DNA of 7,406 nucleotides from Saprospiraceae bacterium (GCA_029262975.1 JAJCYJ010000674.1:1-7406), one strand, 5' to 3'. Counted from the stretch's first letter, positions 1-6,211 are shown. Translations and numbers: made by a program. The notes: generated by a model not told the origin, from the sequence alone.

Positions 1-1320
1 GTAGTATGTATGTGGCGAGAAACAGGAACTTTTGTCATTTTTAAGGCTAAATCAATAATTTTCGCGACAGGTGGTGGAGGAAAAGCGTGGGATGTAACTT
101 CCAATAGTTGGGAATATACAGGTGATGGATATGCCTTGGCGTATGAAGCTGGCGCAGAACTAATGGATCTTGAATTTAATCAGTTTCATCCAACGGGCAT
201 GATATGGCCTCTTTCTGTAAAAGGCATTTTGGTTACAGAAAGTGTTCGTGGTGAAGGAGGTATCCTTTTAAATAGTGAAGGCACAAGATTTATGTTTAAC
301 TATGTTCCAGATAGATTCAAATCTGAAACGGCGGATACTCAAGAGGAAGCTGCAAGATGGCTAGCAGGAGACTTAAAAGCGCGACGTCCTCCTGAACTTC
401 TTACAAGAGATGTCGTTGCTCGAGCCATAAATGAAGAAGTAAAAGCAGGTCGCGGATCAAAACATGGTGGCGCTTATCTCAATATTGCTACACAAAGAAG
501 TGCAGCAGATATTAAAAAGAAACTTCCATCAATGTATCATCAGTTTAAAGTGTTAGCTGAGTTGGATATTACAAAAGAGCCGATGGAAGTTGGACCGACG
601 TGCCATTATTTTATGGGGGGGATAAAAGTTGATCCTGATACGACCATGAGTTCCATATCAGGATTATTTGCTTGTGGAGAATGTGCTGCAGGATTACATG
701 GAGCTAATAGACTTGGCGGCAACTCGCTATCTGATCTCCTTGTCTTTGGATATCTCGCGGGGAAAAATGCTGCTGATTATGCACGAAATGTGAAAGAACA
801 TTCAGCTGTGAACGAAAAGCAGGTTAAGAGCATTATCAGAAGCGCGACTGATATATTAAACCGTGAATCTGGTGCAAATCCATATCTCATGCATGAGGCA
901 TTGGAAATGAATATGCAACATCATGTAGGTATTATAAGATCTAAAGAATTACTTGAAAAAGGAATAGCTGAATTAGAAGCACTTAAAGAAGAATATAAAA
1001 CTGTTAAGGCAAAAGGATCCAGTCAGTTTAATCCGGGCTGGCATGAAGCACTTGGCATGAGAAATCTTCTAATAACGGCTGAAGCAGTAGCGCGGGCTGC
1101 GCTGTTAAGAGAAGAAAGCAGAGGTGCGCACACCCGTTCCGATTTTCCCGGAGAACAAGATCATTGGCATAAATATAATATCGTTACGAAAAAAGGAGCT
1201 GATGGTATTATGTCCCTTAGTAAGGTAGAACGCCCCGAACCTGATCCCGAACTTGAAAGAATAGCAAAGTCGACGATTGAAGACCTTGAAAAAGAAATAG
1301 TAGAAGAAAGAAAATTATAA
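1..1320 (+). CDS. sdhA: Succinate dehydrogenase/fumarate reductase flavoprotein subunit, 5' end cut by window
   Basis: This is the FAD-bearing catalytic subunit that interconverts succinate and fumarate on the cytoplasmic side of complex II. The frame is open from base 1, so the true start and the N-terminal FAD-binding part, including the flavin-linking His, lie outside; 439 residues remain, roughly two thirds of a normal SdhA. Numbering from the codon at base 1, the active site is visible: FNQFHPTG (His63), TESVRGEGG (Arg83), the RDVVAR proton-shuttle Arg136, GPTCHYFMGG (His202) and GANRLGGNSLSDLLVFG (Arg237). These match E. coli SdhA His242, Arg286, His354 and Arg399 by motif. The stretch RRPPELL-x-RDVVARAINEEVKAGRGS and the C-terminal RGAHTRSDFPG resemble mycobacterial Sdh1 (Rv0248c), as I remember it. 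It lies 33 bp before sdhB and is surely co-transcribed. A run of seven G (615-621) falls inside the His202 motif, but the frame is intact. Confidence 0.97.
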   Translation, partial: VVCMWRETGTFVIFKAKSIIFATGGGGKAWDVTSNSWEYTGDGYALAYEAGAELMDLEFNQFHPTGMIWPLSVKGILVTESVRGEGGILLNSEGTRFMFNYVPDRFKSETADTQEEAARWLAGDLKARRPPELLTRDVVARAINEEVKAGRGSKHGGAYLNIATQRSAADIKKKLPSMYHQFKVLAELDITKEPMEVGPTCHYFMGGIKVDPDTTMSSISGLFACGECAAGLHGANRLGGNSLSDLLVFGYLAGKNAADYARNVKEHSAVNEKQVKSIIRSATDILNRESGANPYLMHEALEMNMQHHVGIIRSKELLEKGIAELEALKEEYKTVKAKGSSQFNPGWHEALGMRNLLITAEAVARAALLREESRGAHTRSDFPGEQDHWHKYNIVTKKGADGIMSLSKVERPEPDPELERIAKSTIEDLEKEIVEERKL

Positions 1321-1353
1321 AATTGAATATTCCAATTTCTAATTGTATATAAT

Positions 1354-2127
1354 ATGGCTCATCGAAAATTTAGAATTTACAGAGGAGATAATGAAAGAGG
1401 AGATTTACTGACGTACGAAACTGAGGTAAAAGAAGGAATGGTAGTCCTTGATGTCATTCATAAAATTCAATCTGAACAAGCCAATGACTTAGCCGTAAGA
1501 TGGAATTGTAAAGCAGGCAAATGTGGCTCTTGTAGCATGGAGATAAATGGAAAACCTAAATTGTCCTGTATGACCAGGATGAATGAATATGGTCCTGAAG
1601 AAACCATTACAATTACACCAATGAAGACTTTTCCTATTATGAAAGATCTGGTTACGGATGTATCATGGAATTACAAACAAAATAAAAGGATAACGCCAGT
1701 TAAATTAGCCGCAGAATCAAAGACGGCAAAAGGATATGTTATGTACCAGGAAGATGTCGATCGTGTGCAGGAATTCCGGAAGTGTATAGAATGTTACTTA
1801 TGTCAAAACGTATGTCATATTTTACGCGACCATGACAAGAAGGATGAATTTGTTGGACCGAGATATATGATTCGTGTCGCTAGTTTAGAAATGCATCCGT
1901 TGGATACTGAGGATAGATTATCGGAGATCAAGAATGAATATGGATCGGGTATGTGCAATATTACCAGATGTTGTACCGATGTCTGCCCGGAGCATATCAA
2001 TATTACAGACAACGCGATAATACCGATGAAAGAAAGGGTCATTGATAGGTTTTATGATCCCATCACTATTCTTGCGCGCAAAATTTTTGGGAAGAGAAAG
2101 AAAAAATTCCCTCCATTGAAGCGATGA
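1354..2127 (+). CDS. sdhB: Succinate dehydrogenase/fumarate reductase iron-sulfur subunit (Sdh1-like)
   Basis: This complete 257-aa subunit carries electrons from the SdhA flavin to the membrane quinone. The N-terminal ferredoxin-like domain holds the [2Fe-2S] ligands Cys52, Cys57, Cys60 and Cys72. The C-terminal helical domain holds CIECYLCQNVC (Cys144, 147, 150, 154) and CNITRCCTDVCP (Cys201, 207, 211). By family rules Cys144/147/150/211 bind [4Fe-4S] and Cys154/201/207 bind [3Fe-4S]; Cys206 is an extra cysteine beside Cys207. Blocks such as RWNCKAGKCGSCS, CHILRDHD and CPEHINITDNAIIPMKERV closely resemble mycobacterial Sdh1 SdhB (Rv0247c, from memory) and differ from the Bacteroides-type subunit. 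The last 17 residues are strongly basic (9 Lys/Arg). The ATG at 1354 starts directly at the conserved N-terminus and has no Shine-Dalgarno, as is usual in Bacteroidota. No anchor subunit gene follows; the next gene is convergent. Confidence 0.97.
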   Translation: MAHRKFRIYRGDNERGDLLTYETEVKEGMVVLDVIHKIQSEQANDLAVRWNCKAGKCGSCSMEINGKPKLSCMTRMNEYGPEETITITPMKTFPIMKDLVTDVSWNYKQNKRITPVKLAAESKTAKGYVMYQEDVDRVQEFRKCIECYLCQNVCHILRDHDKKDEFVGPRYMIRVASLEMHPLDTEDRLSEIKNEYGSGMCNITRCCTDVCPEHINITDNAIIPMKERVIDRFYDPITILARKIFGKRKKKFPPLKR

Positions 2128-2131
2128 CCGG

Positions 2132-2165
2132 AGTATAAAATATACTTACTCAAGAAAGGCTTGAG
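2132..2165. terminator. Two small hairpins at the convergent sdhB / TPR gene junction
   Basis: Two perfect inverted repeats lie back to back where sdhB and the opposite-strand TPR gene end. The first is AGTATA-AAA-TATACT (2132-2146, AT-only except its end pairs). The second is CTCAAG-AAAGG-CTTGAG (2149-2165), inside the last codons of the TPR gene. Their position fits a shared bidirectional terminator, but neither is followed by a clear T-run on either strand, so this is a weak call. Confidence 0.25.
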
Positions 2166-2646
2166 CACGATCTTCTTTTGGAGCTGCATGCAAGTTAAAT
2201 TGCTCAATTGCACGCATACATGCGTTCCATCTTAGTACAGCATCTTCATTTCCGTCCGGGTGAATCTTTTCAGCTTTTTCAAAATAATTCATGGCTTCAT
2301 GATAATACTCAAAAGCTATAAATGAAGCTCTAGGTGTATCGCGTTTCAAGGCTATTTTGCCAGCCCTTTCCGCGATGATTCCAGTATAATAAATCCGTTC
2401 ATATTCACTTTTTAACTGGGCACACAATTTTCTTGCCTCGACTTCAGCAGTTCTTCTTTGAGACCCAAATTGATCGGTTATTGACAGAATTAAATAGAGC
2501 AAAGCTTTTTGTTGCTCCGGGGACACACGTAATATATCCTTACAAATACTTTCGGCCTGCCAGGGTTCATTTAGTAATCGATAATGTTTTGCTCTAACAA
2601 GTGCCTTGGGAATGGATTCAATGGCTAGCGGTTTGAGTTGCGACAT
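2146..2646 (-). CDS. TPR-like conserved protein of unknown function
   Basis: The 166-aa product is soluble, with no signal peptide or membrane segment. It looks all-helical. Residues about 11-45 (IPKALVRAKHYRLLNEPWQAESICKDILRVSPE, in two helices) and about 107-140 (AFEYYHEAMNYFEKAEKIHPDGNEDAVLRWN) have the spacing of TPR motifs, with the hallmark Pro at the end of the second helix. The YYTGIIAERAGK and GNEDAVLRWNACMR blocks remind me of a family of stand-alone TPR proteins found in several phyla, but I cannot assign a role. TPR domains usually bind other proteins. The ATG at 2646 is the first possible start in frame, because a TAA lies six bases upstream of it. It is convergent with sdhB (18 bp between stops) and lies 130 bp downstream of the ArsC-like gene on the same strand, with its own candidate promoter. 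Confidence 0.85.
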   Translation of the reverse strand: MSQLKPLAIESIPKALVRAKHYRLLNEPWQAESICKDILRVSPEQQKALLYLILSITDQFGSQRRTAEVEARKLCAQLKSEYERIYYTGIIAERAGKIALKRDTPRASFIAFEYYHEAMNYFEKAEKIHPDGNEDAVLRWNACMRAIEQFNLHAAPKEDRAQAFLE

Positions 2647-2652
2647 ATTTTA

Positions 2653-2677
2653 TTTTAAAATTTGATCAAAAACCTCC
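2653..2677 (-). promoter_or_regulatory. Palindromes and displaced GGAGG in the leader of the TPR-like gene
   Basis: Between the candidate promoter and the ATG at 2646 lie two perfect palindromes, TTTGATCAAA (2661-2670) and TTTTAAAA (2653-2660). On the minus strand a GGAGG (2673-2677) precedes the ATG by 26 nt, too far for a normal ribosome binding site. This could be an operator or a leader structure, or chance in AT-rich DNA. Confidence 0.2.
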
Positions 2678-2691
2678 GAGCAAGGAATATA

Positions 2692-2699
2692 CAAAAATA
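2692..2699 (-). promoter_or_regulatory. Candidate Bacteroidota -7 promoter element for the TPR-like gene
   Basis: Read on the minus strand, TATTTTTG is an exact match to the Bacteroidota sigma factor -7 consensus TAnnTTTG. It would place transcription start near 2685-2688 and give a leader of about 40 nt before the ATG at 2646. I find no TTTG -33 element at the proper distance, so the call rests on one box. Confidence 0.3.
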
Positions 2700-2776
2700 T
2701 TGGCTTCACTTAAATTTATAGACCATGTTTGGATACCAAAAATTTAATTATTGCACTAATCATACTGAATACCTTA

Positions 2777-3121
2777 TCAAATCAACTCAAGGACATTTTC
2801 AGGTGGTCTACCAATTACAGCCTTCTTTCCTTTTATTACTATAGGGCGCTCAATCAGTTTAGGATGCTTAATTAACACCTGTATCCATTGATCATCGGTC
2901 AATTCTTTCCCTTTATATTGTTCTTTGAAAATTGATTCACTTTTTCTTATTAATTCAAAGGGTGTTATACCGAGTTTTAAAATGATGGATTTTAATTCTT
3001 CAACTGAAGGCGTATCTTCCAGATATAGGACGATTTCTGGACTTTGACCTTTTTCTTCAAGCAAACTTAATGTCTCCCTGCTTTTGCGACATCGCGGGTT
3101 ATGATAAATTTTCATATTCAT
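2777..3121 (-). CDS. arsC: ArsC/YfgD-family thioredoxin-fold reductase
   Basis: This is a complete 114-aa member of the glutaredoxin-dependent arsenate reductase family (ArsC/Spx fold). Enzymes of this family reduce arsenate to arsenite with glutathione and glutaredoxin. The catalytic YHNPRC motif gives Cys11, and the three arginines that bind the oxyanion in E. coli plasmid ArsC (Arg60, 94, 107) have counterparts at Arg59 (LIRKSES), Arg92 (ERPIVI) and Arg105 (IGRPPENVLELI). The CRKSRETL and GRPPENVLE blocks look closer to E. coli YfgD than to plasmid ArsC, so arsenate may not be its main substrate. No arsR, arsB or acr3 is near. Two ATGs are possible, 3121 and 3115; the family's N-terminus fits either. 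It is transcribed away from the 789-aa secreted protein gene, and the TPR-like gene follows after 130 bp. Confidence 0.92.
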   Translation of the reverse strand: MNMKIYHNPRCRKSRETLSLLEEKGQSPEIVLYLEDTPSVEELKSIILKLGITPFELIRKSESIFKEQYKGKELTDDQWIQVLIKHPKLIERPIVIKGKKAVIGRPPENVLELI

Positions 3122-3175
3122 GTTTTGTATTTATAGAAGCGCCGAATCAATTGTGTTTATCTATAAATGAAGCTA

Positions 3176-3206
3176 CAAATAGATTAATAAATAGCATCAG
3201 ATGCAA
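3176..3206 (-). promoter_or_regulatory. Weak candidate promoter for the ArsC-like gene
   Basis: On the minus strand TCTATTTG (3176-3183) differs by one base from the Bacteroidota -7 consensus TAnnTTTG. A TTG (3204-3206) sits 20 bases upstream, close to the expected -33 spacing. This would give a leader of about 50 nt to the ATG at 3121. The match is loose and the DNA is AT-rich. Confidence 0.2.
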
Positions 3207-3240
3207 TAAGATAAACGTTTATTTCTTTAAGCTTACAAGC
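3194..3240. promoter_or_regulatory. Palindrome cluster in the divergent intergenic region
   Basis: Three perfect inverted repeats occur within 47 bp between the divergent ArsC-like and secreted-protein genes: GCATC-A-GATGC (3194-3204), ATAAACGTTTAT (3211-3222) and GCTT-AC-AAGC (3231-3240). The 12-bp ATAAACGTTTAT has the form of a dimeric regulator site. It could control one or both genes. No specific regulator is suggested by the sequence. Confidence 0.25.
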
Positions 3241-3259
3241 CTAATTAAGTCTATTTTAT

Positions 3260-5629
3260 ATGAAGTTATACATACTCTTCTTTTTCTTGCTCCTGAATTC
3301 AATCTGGACCCAAGGTCAGAAAAACTTTAATCTTGGCTTAGTCTCTCAGGTGAAGCATAGCTTGGAGACCAATGATATTTGGGGATTTGTAGATGAAGCA
3401 GGAATAGAATATGCAGTGGTAGGAACTTTAAAAGAATGCAGGATTTATAGTCTTCAAAACCCATCTGAGCCACAGCTAATAAGTACTATTGATGGAGCAG
3501 AATCAATATGGAGGGACTATAAATCTTATGGTAATTACATCTATCAGATCACTCAGAGAGGAGAAGATGGATTAACCATAATTGATATGAGTGAGGCTCC
3601 TGGGCAAGTAACTACTAAATTATATAAAGAGGTGTTAACCGTCGGTACAGAGACCGATGCACTTAAGACTTGCCATAACCTATGGATTGATACCACTCTT
3701 GGCATAGCATATTTATCAGGATGCAACCTTGGCAATGGCGGAATAATAATGTTGGATATAGCTACAGACCCATTGAATCCAGTTTTCATTGGGGCTGAAG
3801 ATGAACGATACAGTCACGATGTGATTACGAAAGGAGATACGCTTTTTACGTCTGAAATCAATGAAGGAAGATTAGGCATTTATAATATCTCCGACAAGGC
3901 AAATCCTAAACTCATCAGTCGTACACAGACCTCTTCCTTTTTTACCCATAATGCATGGTACTCAGATGATGGTGAATACGTATTCACAACCGATGAACGA
4001 CCCAATGCATTTCTGGATTCTTATGACATAAGGGATATTGAAAGCCCAATAAGACTGGATCAATATCAGCCTGTTAAAGATGCAGGAGTGATACCTCACA
4101 ATACTCATTATTACAAGGGATTCTTAGTGACTTCATGGTATACCGAAGGAGTTGTTATTATAGATGCTCACAGACCTGACAATCTTGTCAAAGTTGGGCA
4201 ATATGATACATATACGAACGGTGGGTCGGGATTTGAAGGAGCTTGGGGAGTTTATCCTTTTTTACCTTCAGGTCTTATCCTGGTGAGTGACATTACAGGT
4301 GGATTATTTGTTCTACAACCTGAATATAAGAAGGCCGCTTATCTTGAAGGATCGATTATCGATGCTGTTTCTGGGGCACCTATAAATGCTGCAGTTGTAT
4401 CTCTTGATGATGTTGACATAACCAAAGAATTAAGCAAGGCTGATGGTGCGTTTAAGACAGGTACTACAAATGGTGGCGAATATCAGGTAATCATCGAACA
4501 TCCAGACTATGAATCGGAGACGATCACCGTTACTTTAACCCCAGGAGAGGTTACGGAAATCGATGTTCGATTATTTAGACGTGGTTCTGTGATCGGTATA
4601 GCGGGCAACGTAACTGACATGGAAGGCAAACCATTGCGTAATGCGCAGCTCATTATACAATCACGATTCAGGAAGATAGAGGCATCAACTGACAGAGATG
4701 GGCTTTATCAGGCAGTTGTTCCTATGGACACTTATGATATCTATGTAGGTGCCTGGGGATATAAAAATAAACTCGTCACTCGATCAATCTCAACTGGGCT
4801 TATTGATCCGATTGTGTTGGAGTCAGGATATGAGGATGACTTTTTTGTCGATTTGGGATGGACTGTTTCAGGAGATGCTAAGCGTGGAATATGGACGCGA
4901 GAGATACCCAAAGCTACATTTTACAGAGGTCGGTTATCAAATCCCGCCGGTGATATCGATACAGATCTAAATGAATACTGTTTTATCACGGGTAATTTTG
5001 ATACAAGCGTAGGAGCTGATGATGTAGATGATGGAACGACTATTTTGCGATCACCACCAATTGATGTCAGTGATTTTAAAAATGCGATTATAGAGATCAC
5101 ACCCTGGTTTTTTAATGGTGGCGGAGATTCCCCTCCTAATGACAGCTTGTTAATTTATTTAGTGGCCAACTCGAACCGTACCCTTGTACATTTTCTAGTG
5201 AGAGACGAACTTTCCGGAGGCCGATGGAGAGATTCACTTCTTATTTATGTTGATGAAATATATAAAAGAGCTAAAGTGGTACATCTCGAAATTCACGCTT
5301 CAGACAGAACCGATTCAGGACATCTAGTAGAAGGAGGTATTGATAAATTTCGTGTCTATGAAGGTCCATTGCCAGTGTACCCTGAAAACCAGGAAAGCAT
5401 CGAAGTTGTGATTGCACCGAATCCCACAAGTGATATGTTGTATTTCGATATAAAGTCAAATGTTGCTTTGATTAAAATGAGTATATATGATATGTCAGGA
5501 AAATTAGTCTTGCGTAAGCACAATCCAACATTAGAAAGTTCGGTAGTATCATTGGCATCAGGAGTTTATGTTATAGATTTTCTTTTCGAAAACGGAATCG
5601 AAAGTCAAGGAAGATTTCAAAAAATTTAG
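3260..5629 (+). CDS. Secreted choice-of-anchor B family protein with T9SS sorting domain
   Basis: This 789-aa exported protein has no known substrate. Residues 1-20 form a signal peptide (MKLYILFFFLLL core). Residues about 30-355 match the choice-of-anchor B pattern, a beta-propeller of LVIVD-like repeats: NDIWGF, SIWRDYKSYGNYIY, KTCHNLWID, YSHDVIT, FTHNAWYSDDGEYVFTTDE, HNTHYYKGFLVTSWYTEGV. Residues 359-440 and 442-513 are two carboxypeptidase-regulatory-like (Ig-like) domains (EGSIIDAVSGAPINAA; GNVTDMEGKPLRNA). Residues 524-702 form a beta-sandwich starting DLGWTVSGDAKRGIWTREIP and ending at GGIDKFRVYEG. Residues 719-789 are a type A T9SS C-terminal domain (APNP, MSGKLV, LASGVYVIDF, RFQKI). 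It is therefore expected to cross the outer membrane by T9SS and be released or surface-anchored. The ATG at 3260 begins directly with the signal peptide. The lipoprotein gene follows after 45 bp with no visible terminator, so the two may be co-transcribed. Confidence 0.9.
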   Translation: MKLYILFFFLLLNSIWTQGQKNFNLGLVSQVKHSLETNDIWGFVDEAGIEYAVVGTLKECRIYSLQNPSEPQLISTIDGAESIWRDYKSYGNYIYQITQRGEDGLTIIDMSEAPGQVTTKLYKEVLTVGTETDALKTCHNLWIDTTLGIAYLSGCNLGNGGIIMLDIATDPLNPVFIGAEDERYSHDVITKGDTLFTSEINEGRLGIYNISDKANPKLISRTQTSSFFTHNAWYSDDGEYVFTTDERPNAFLDSYDIRDIESPIRLDQYQPVKDAGVIPHNTHYYKGFLVTSWYTEGVVIIDAHRPDNLVKVGQYDTYTNGGSGFEGAWGVYPFLPSGLILVSDITGGLFVLQPEYKKAAYLEGSIIDAVSGAPINAAVVSLDDVDITKELSKADGAFKTGTTNGGEYQVIIEHPDYESETITVTLTPGEVTEIDVRLFRRGSVIGIAGNVTDMEGKPLRNAQLIIQSRFRKIEASTDRDGLYQAVVPMDTYDIYVGAWGYKNKLVTRSISTGLIDPIVLESGYEDDFFVDLGWTVSGDAKRGIWTREIPKATFYRGRLSNPAGDIDTDLNEYCFITGNFDTSVGADDVDDGTTILRSPPIDVSDFKNAIIEITPWFFNGGGDSPPNDSLLIYLVANSNRTLVHFLVRDELSGGRWRDSLLIYVDEIYKRAKVVHLEIHASDRTDSGHLVEGGIDKFRVYEGPLPVYPENQESIEVVIAPNPTSDMLYFDIKSNVALIKMSIYDMSGKLVLRKHNPTLESSVVSLASGVYVIDFLFENGIESQGRFQKI

Positions 5630-5674
5630 TGTTCATTTTAGGACTTGGATAAAGAATAATACCTTCGTGATCTT

Positions 5675-6211
5675 ATGAAATATAAATCAACGATTTTTGT
5701 CGTGCTCAGTGCTATTTACTTATTCGCTTCTTGTAAGAATCCAGGTGAGAATAAAACCGTAATCGCTGTAGTCCCGAATTCCCCGATGATTGTGCCTGAA
5801 GGATTTTCTGTTGAAGGAATTAACAAAGAGACAACTGATTTATTACTAAATAATGCCGATCACATCGACTATCTATTCAATACCATACCATTAAGTATGA
5901 ACCAGGACGGCAAAAAGGCCATTTATCAGGAAATGGGTTATGTTTCCAATCAACCGATGCCAGGTATCCCTAAGGAATGTCTTCCTCTGGCACGTAAAAT
6001 ATACCTCGGAAATGGAGAGATTCTTCTCGAATCAGACATTTATTTCTCCAATGGTTGTCTGTTCCAAATTTATATAAAAGATGAGAAGGCTCTCTTTGGC
6101 AACCTTCTCTCTAAAGGAGGTATCCAATTCTATAAAGATCTAATGTTAACAGCCAAACAAAGTATGCCTGAAAATATTCGAAATAGTTATACTATTCCTG
6201 AGGGAATCTAA
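5675..6211 (+). CDS. Putative lipoprotein of unknown function
   Basis: The 178-aa product begins with a signal sequence (KSTIFVVLSAIYLF) followed by LFASC, a lipobox with Cys20 as the lipidation site; Phe at -3 is slightly unusual. The residues after the Cys (KNPGEN) are not clearly acidic, so surface export by the Bacteroidota lipoprotein signal is uncertain. The mature part has the blocks DHIDYLFNTIPLSMNQDGK, PGIPKECLPLARKIYLGNGEI and ESDIYFSNGCLFQIYIKDEK. Cys102 and Cys128 could form a disulfide. I have an impression of similar small lipoproteins in other Bacteroidota but know no function. It follows the 789-aa secreted protein by 45 bp, and its last 20 bp overlap the end of the opposite-strand propeller gene. 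Confidence 0.8.
   Translation: MKYKSTIFVVLSAIYLFASCKNPGENKTVIAVVPNSPMIVPEGFSVEGINKETTDLLLNNADHIDYLFNTIPLSMNQDGKKAIYQEMGYVSNQPMPGIPKECLPLARKIYLGNGEILLESDIYFSNGCLFQIYIKDEKALFGNLLSKGGIQFYKDLMLTAKQSMPENIRNSYTIPEGI

Noticed and set aside
1321..1353. Near-repeat AATTGAATAT / AATTGTATAT and a possible internal promoter between sdhA and sdhB
   Set aside because: The 33-bp gap is AT-rich and short; no TAnnTTTG box was found, and joint transcription is the simpler reading.
1815..2042. A 75-codon open frame on the minus strand inside sdhB
   Set aside because: It lies fully antisense to the Cys-rich half of a well-conserved gene and its product resembles nothing I know.
3070..3330. An 86-codon open frame on the plus strand across the ArsC-like start and the intergenic region
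   Set aside because: It is antisense to the conserved ArsC N-terminus and runs out of frame into the signal peptide of the next gene; no domain or signal is visible.
3553..3789. A 78-codon minus-strand frame inside the secreted protein gene
   Set aside because: It is antisense to a clear propeller domain and shows no recognisable features.
4749..5459. Two short frames (4749-4970 plus, 5271-5459 minus) within the secreted protein gene
   Set aside because: The domain-rich main frame runs through both without a break, so these are chance frames.
6083..6109. GAGAAGG ... CCTTCTC inverted repeat with 13-nt loop in the lipoprotein gene
   Set aside because: It lies about 100 bp before the stop codon inside coding sequence, with no T-run, and is probably chance.
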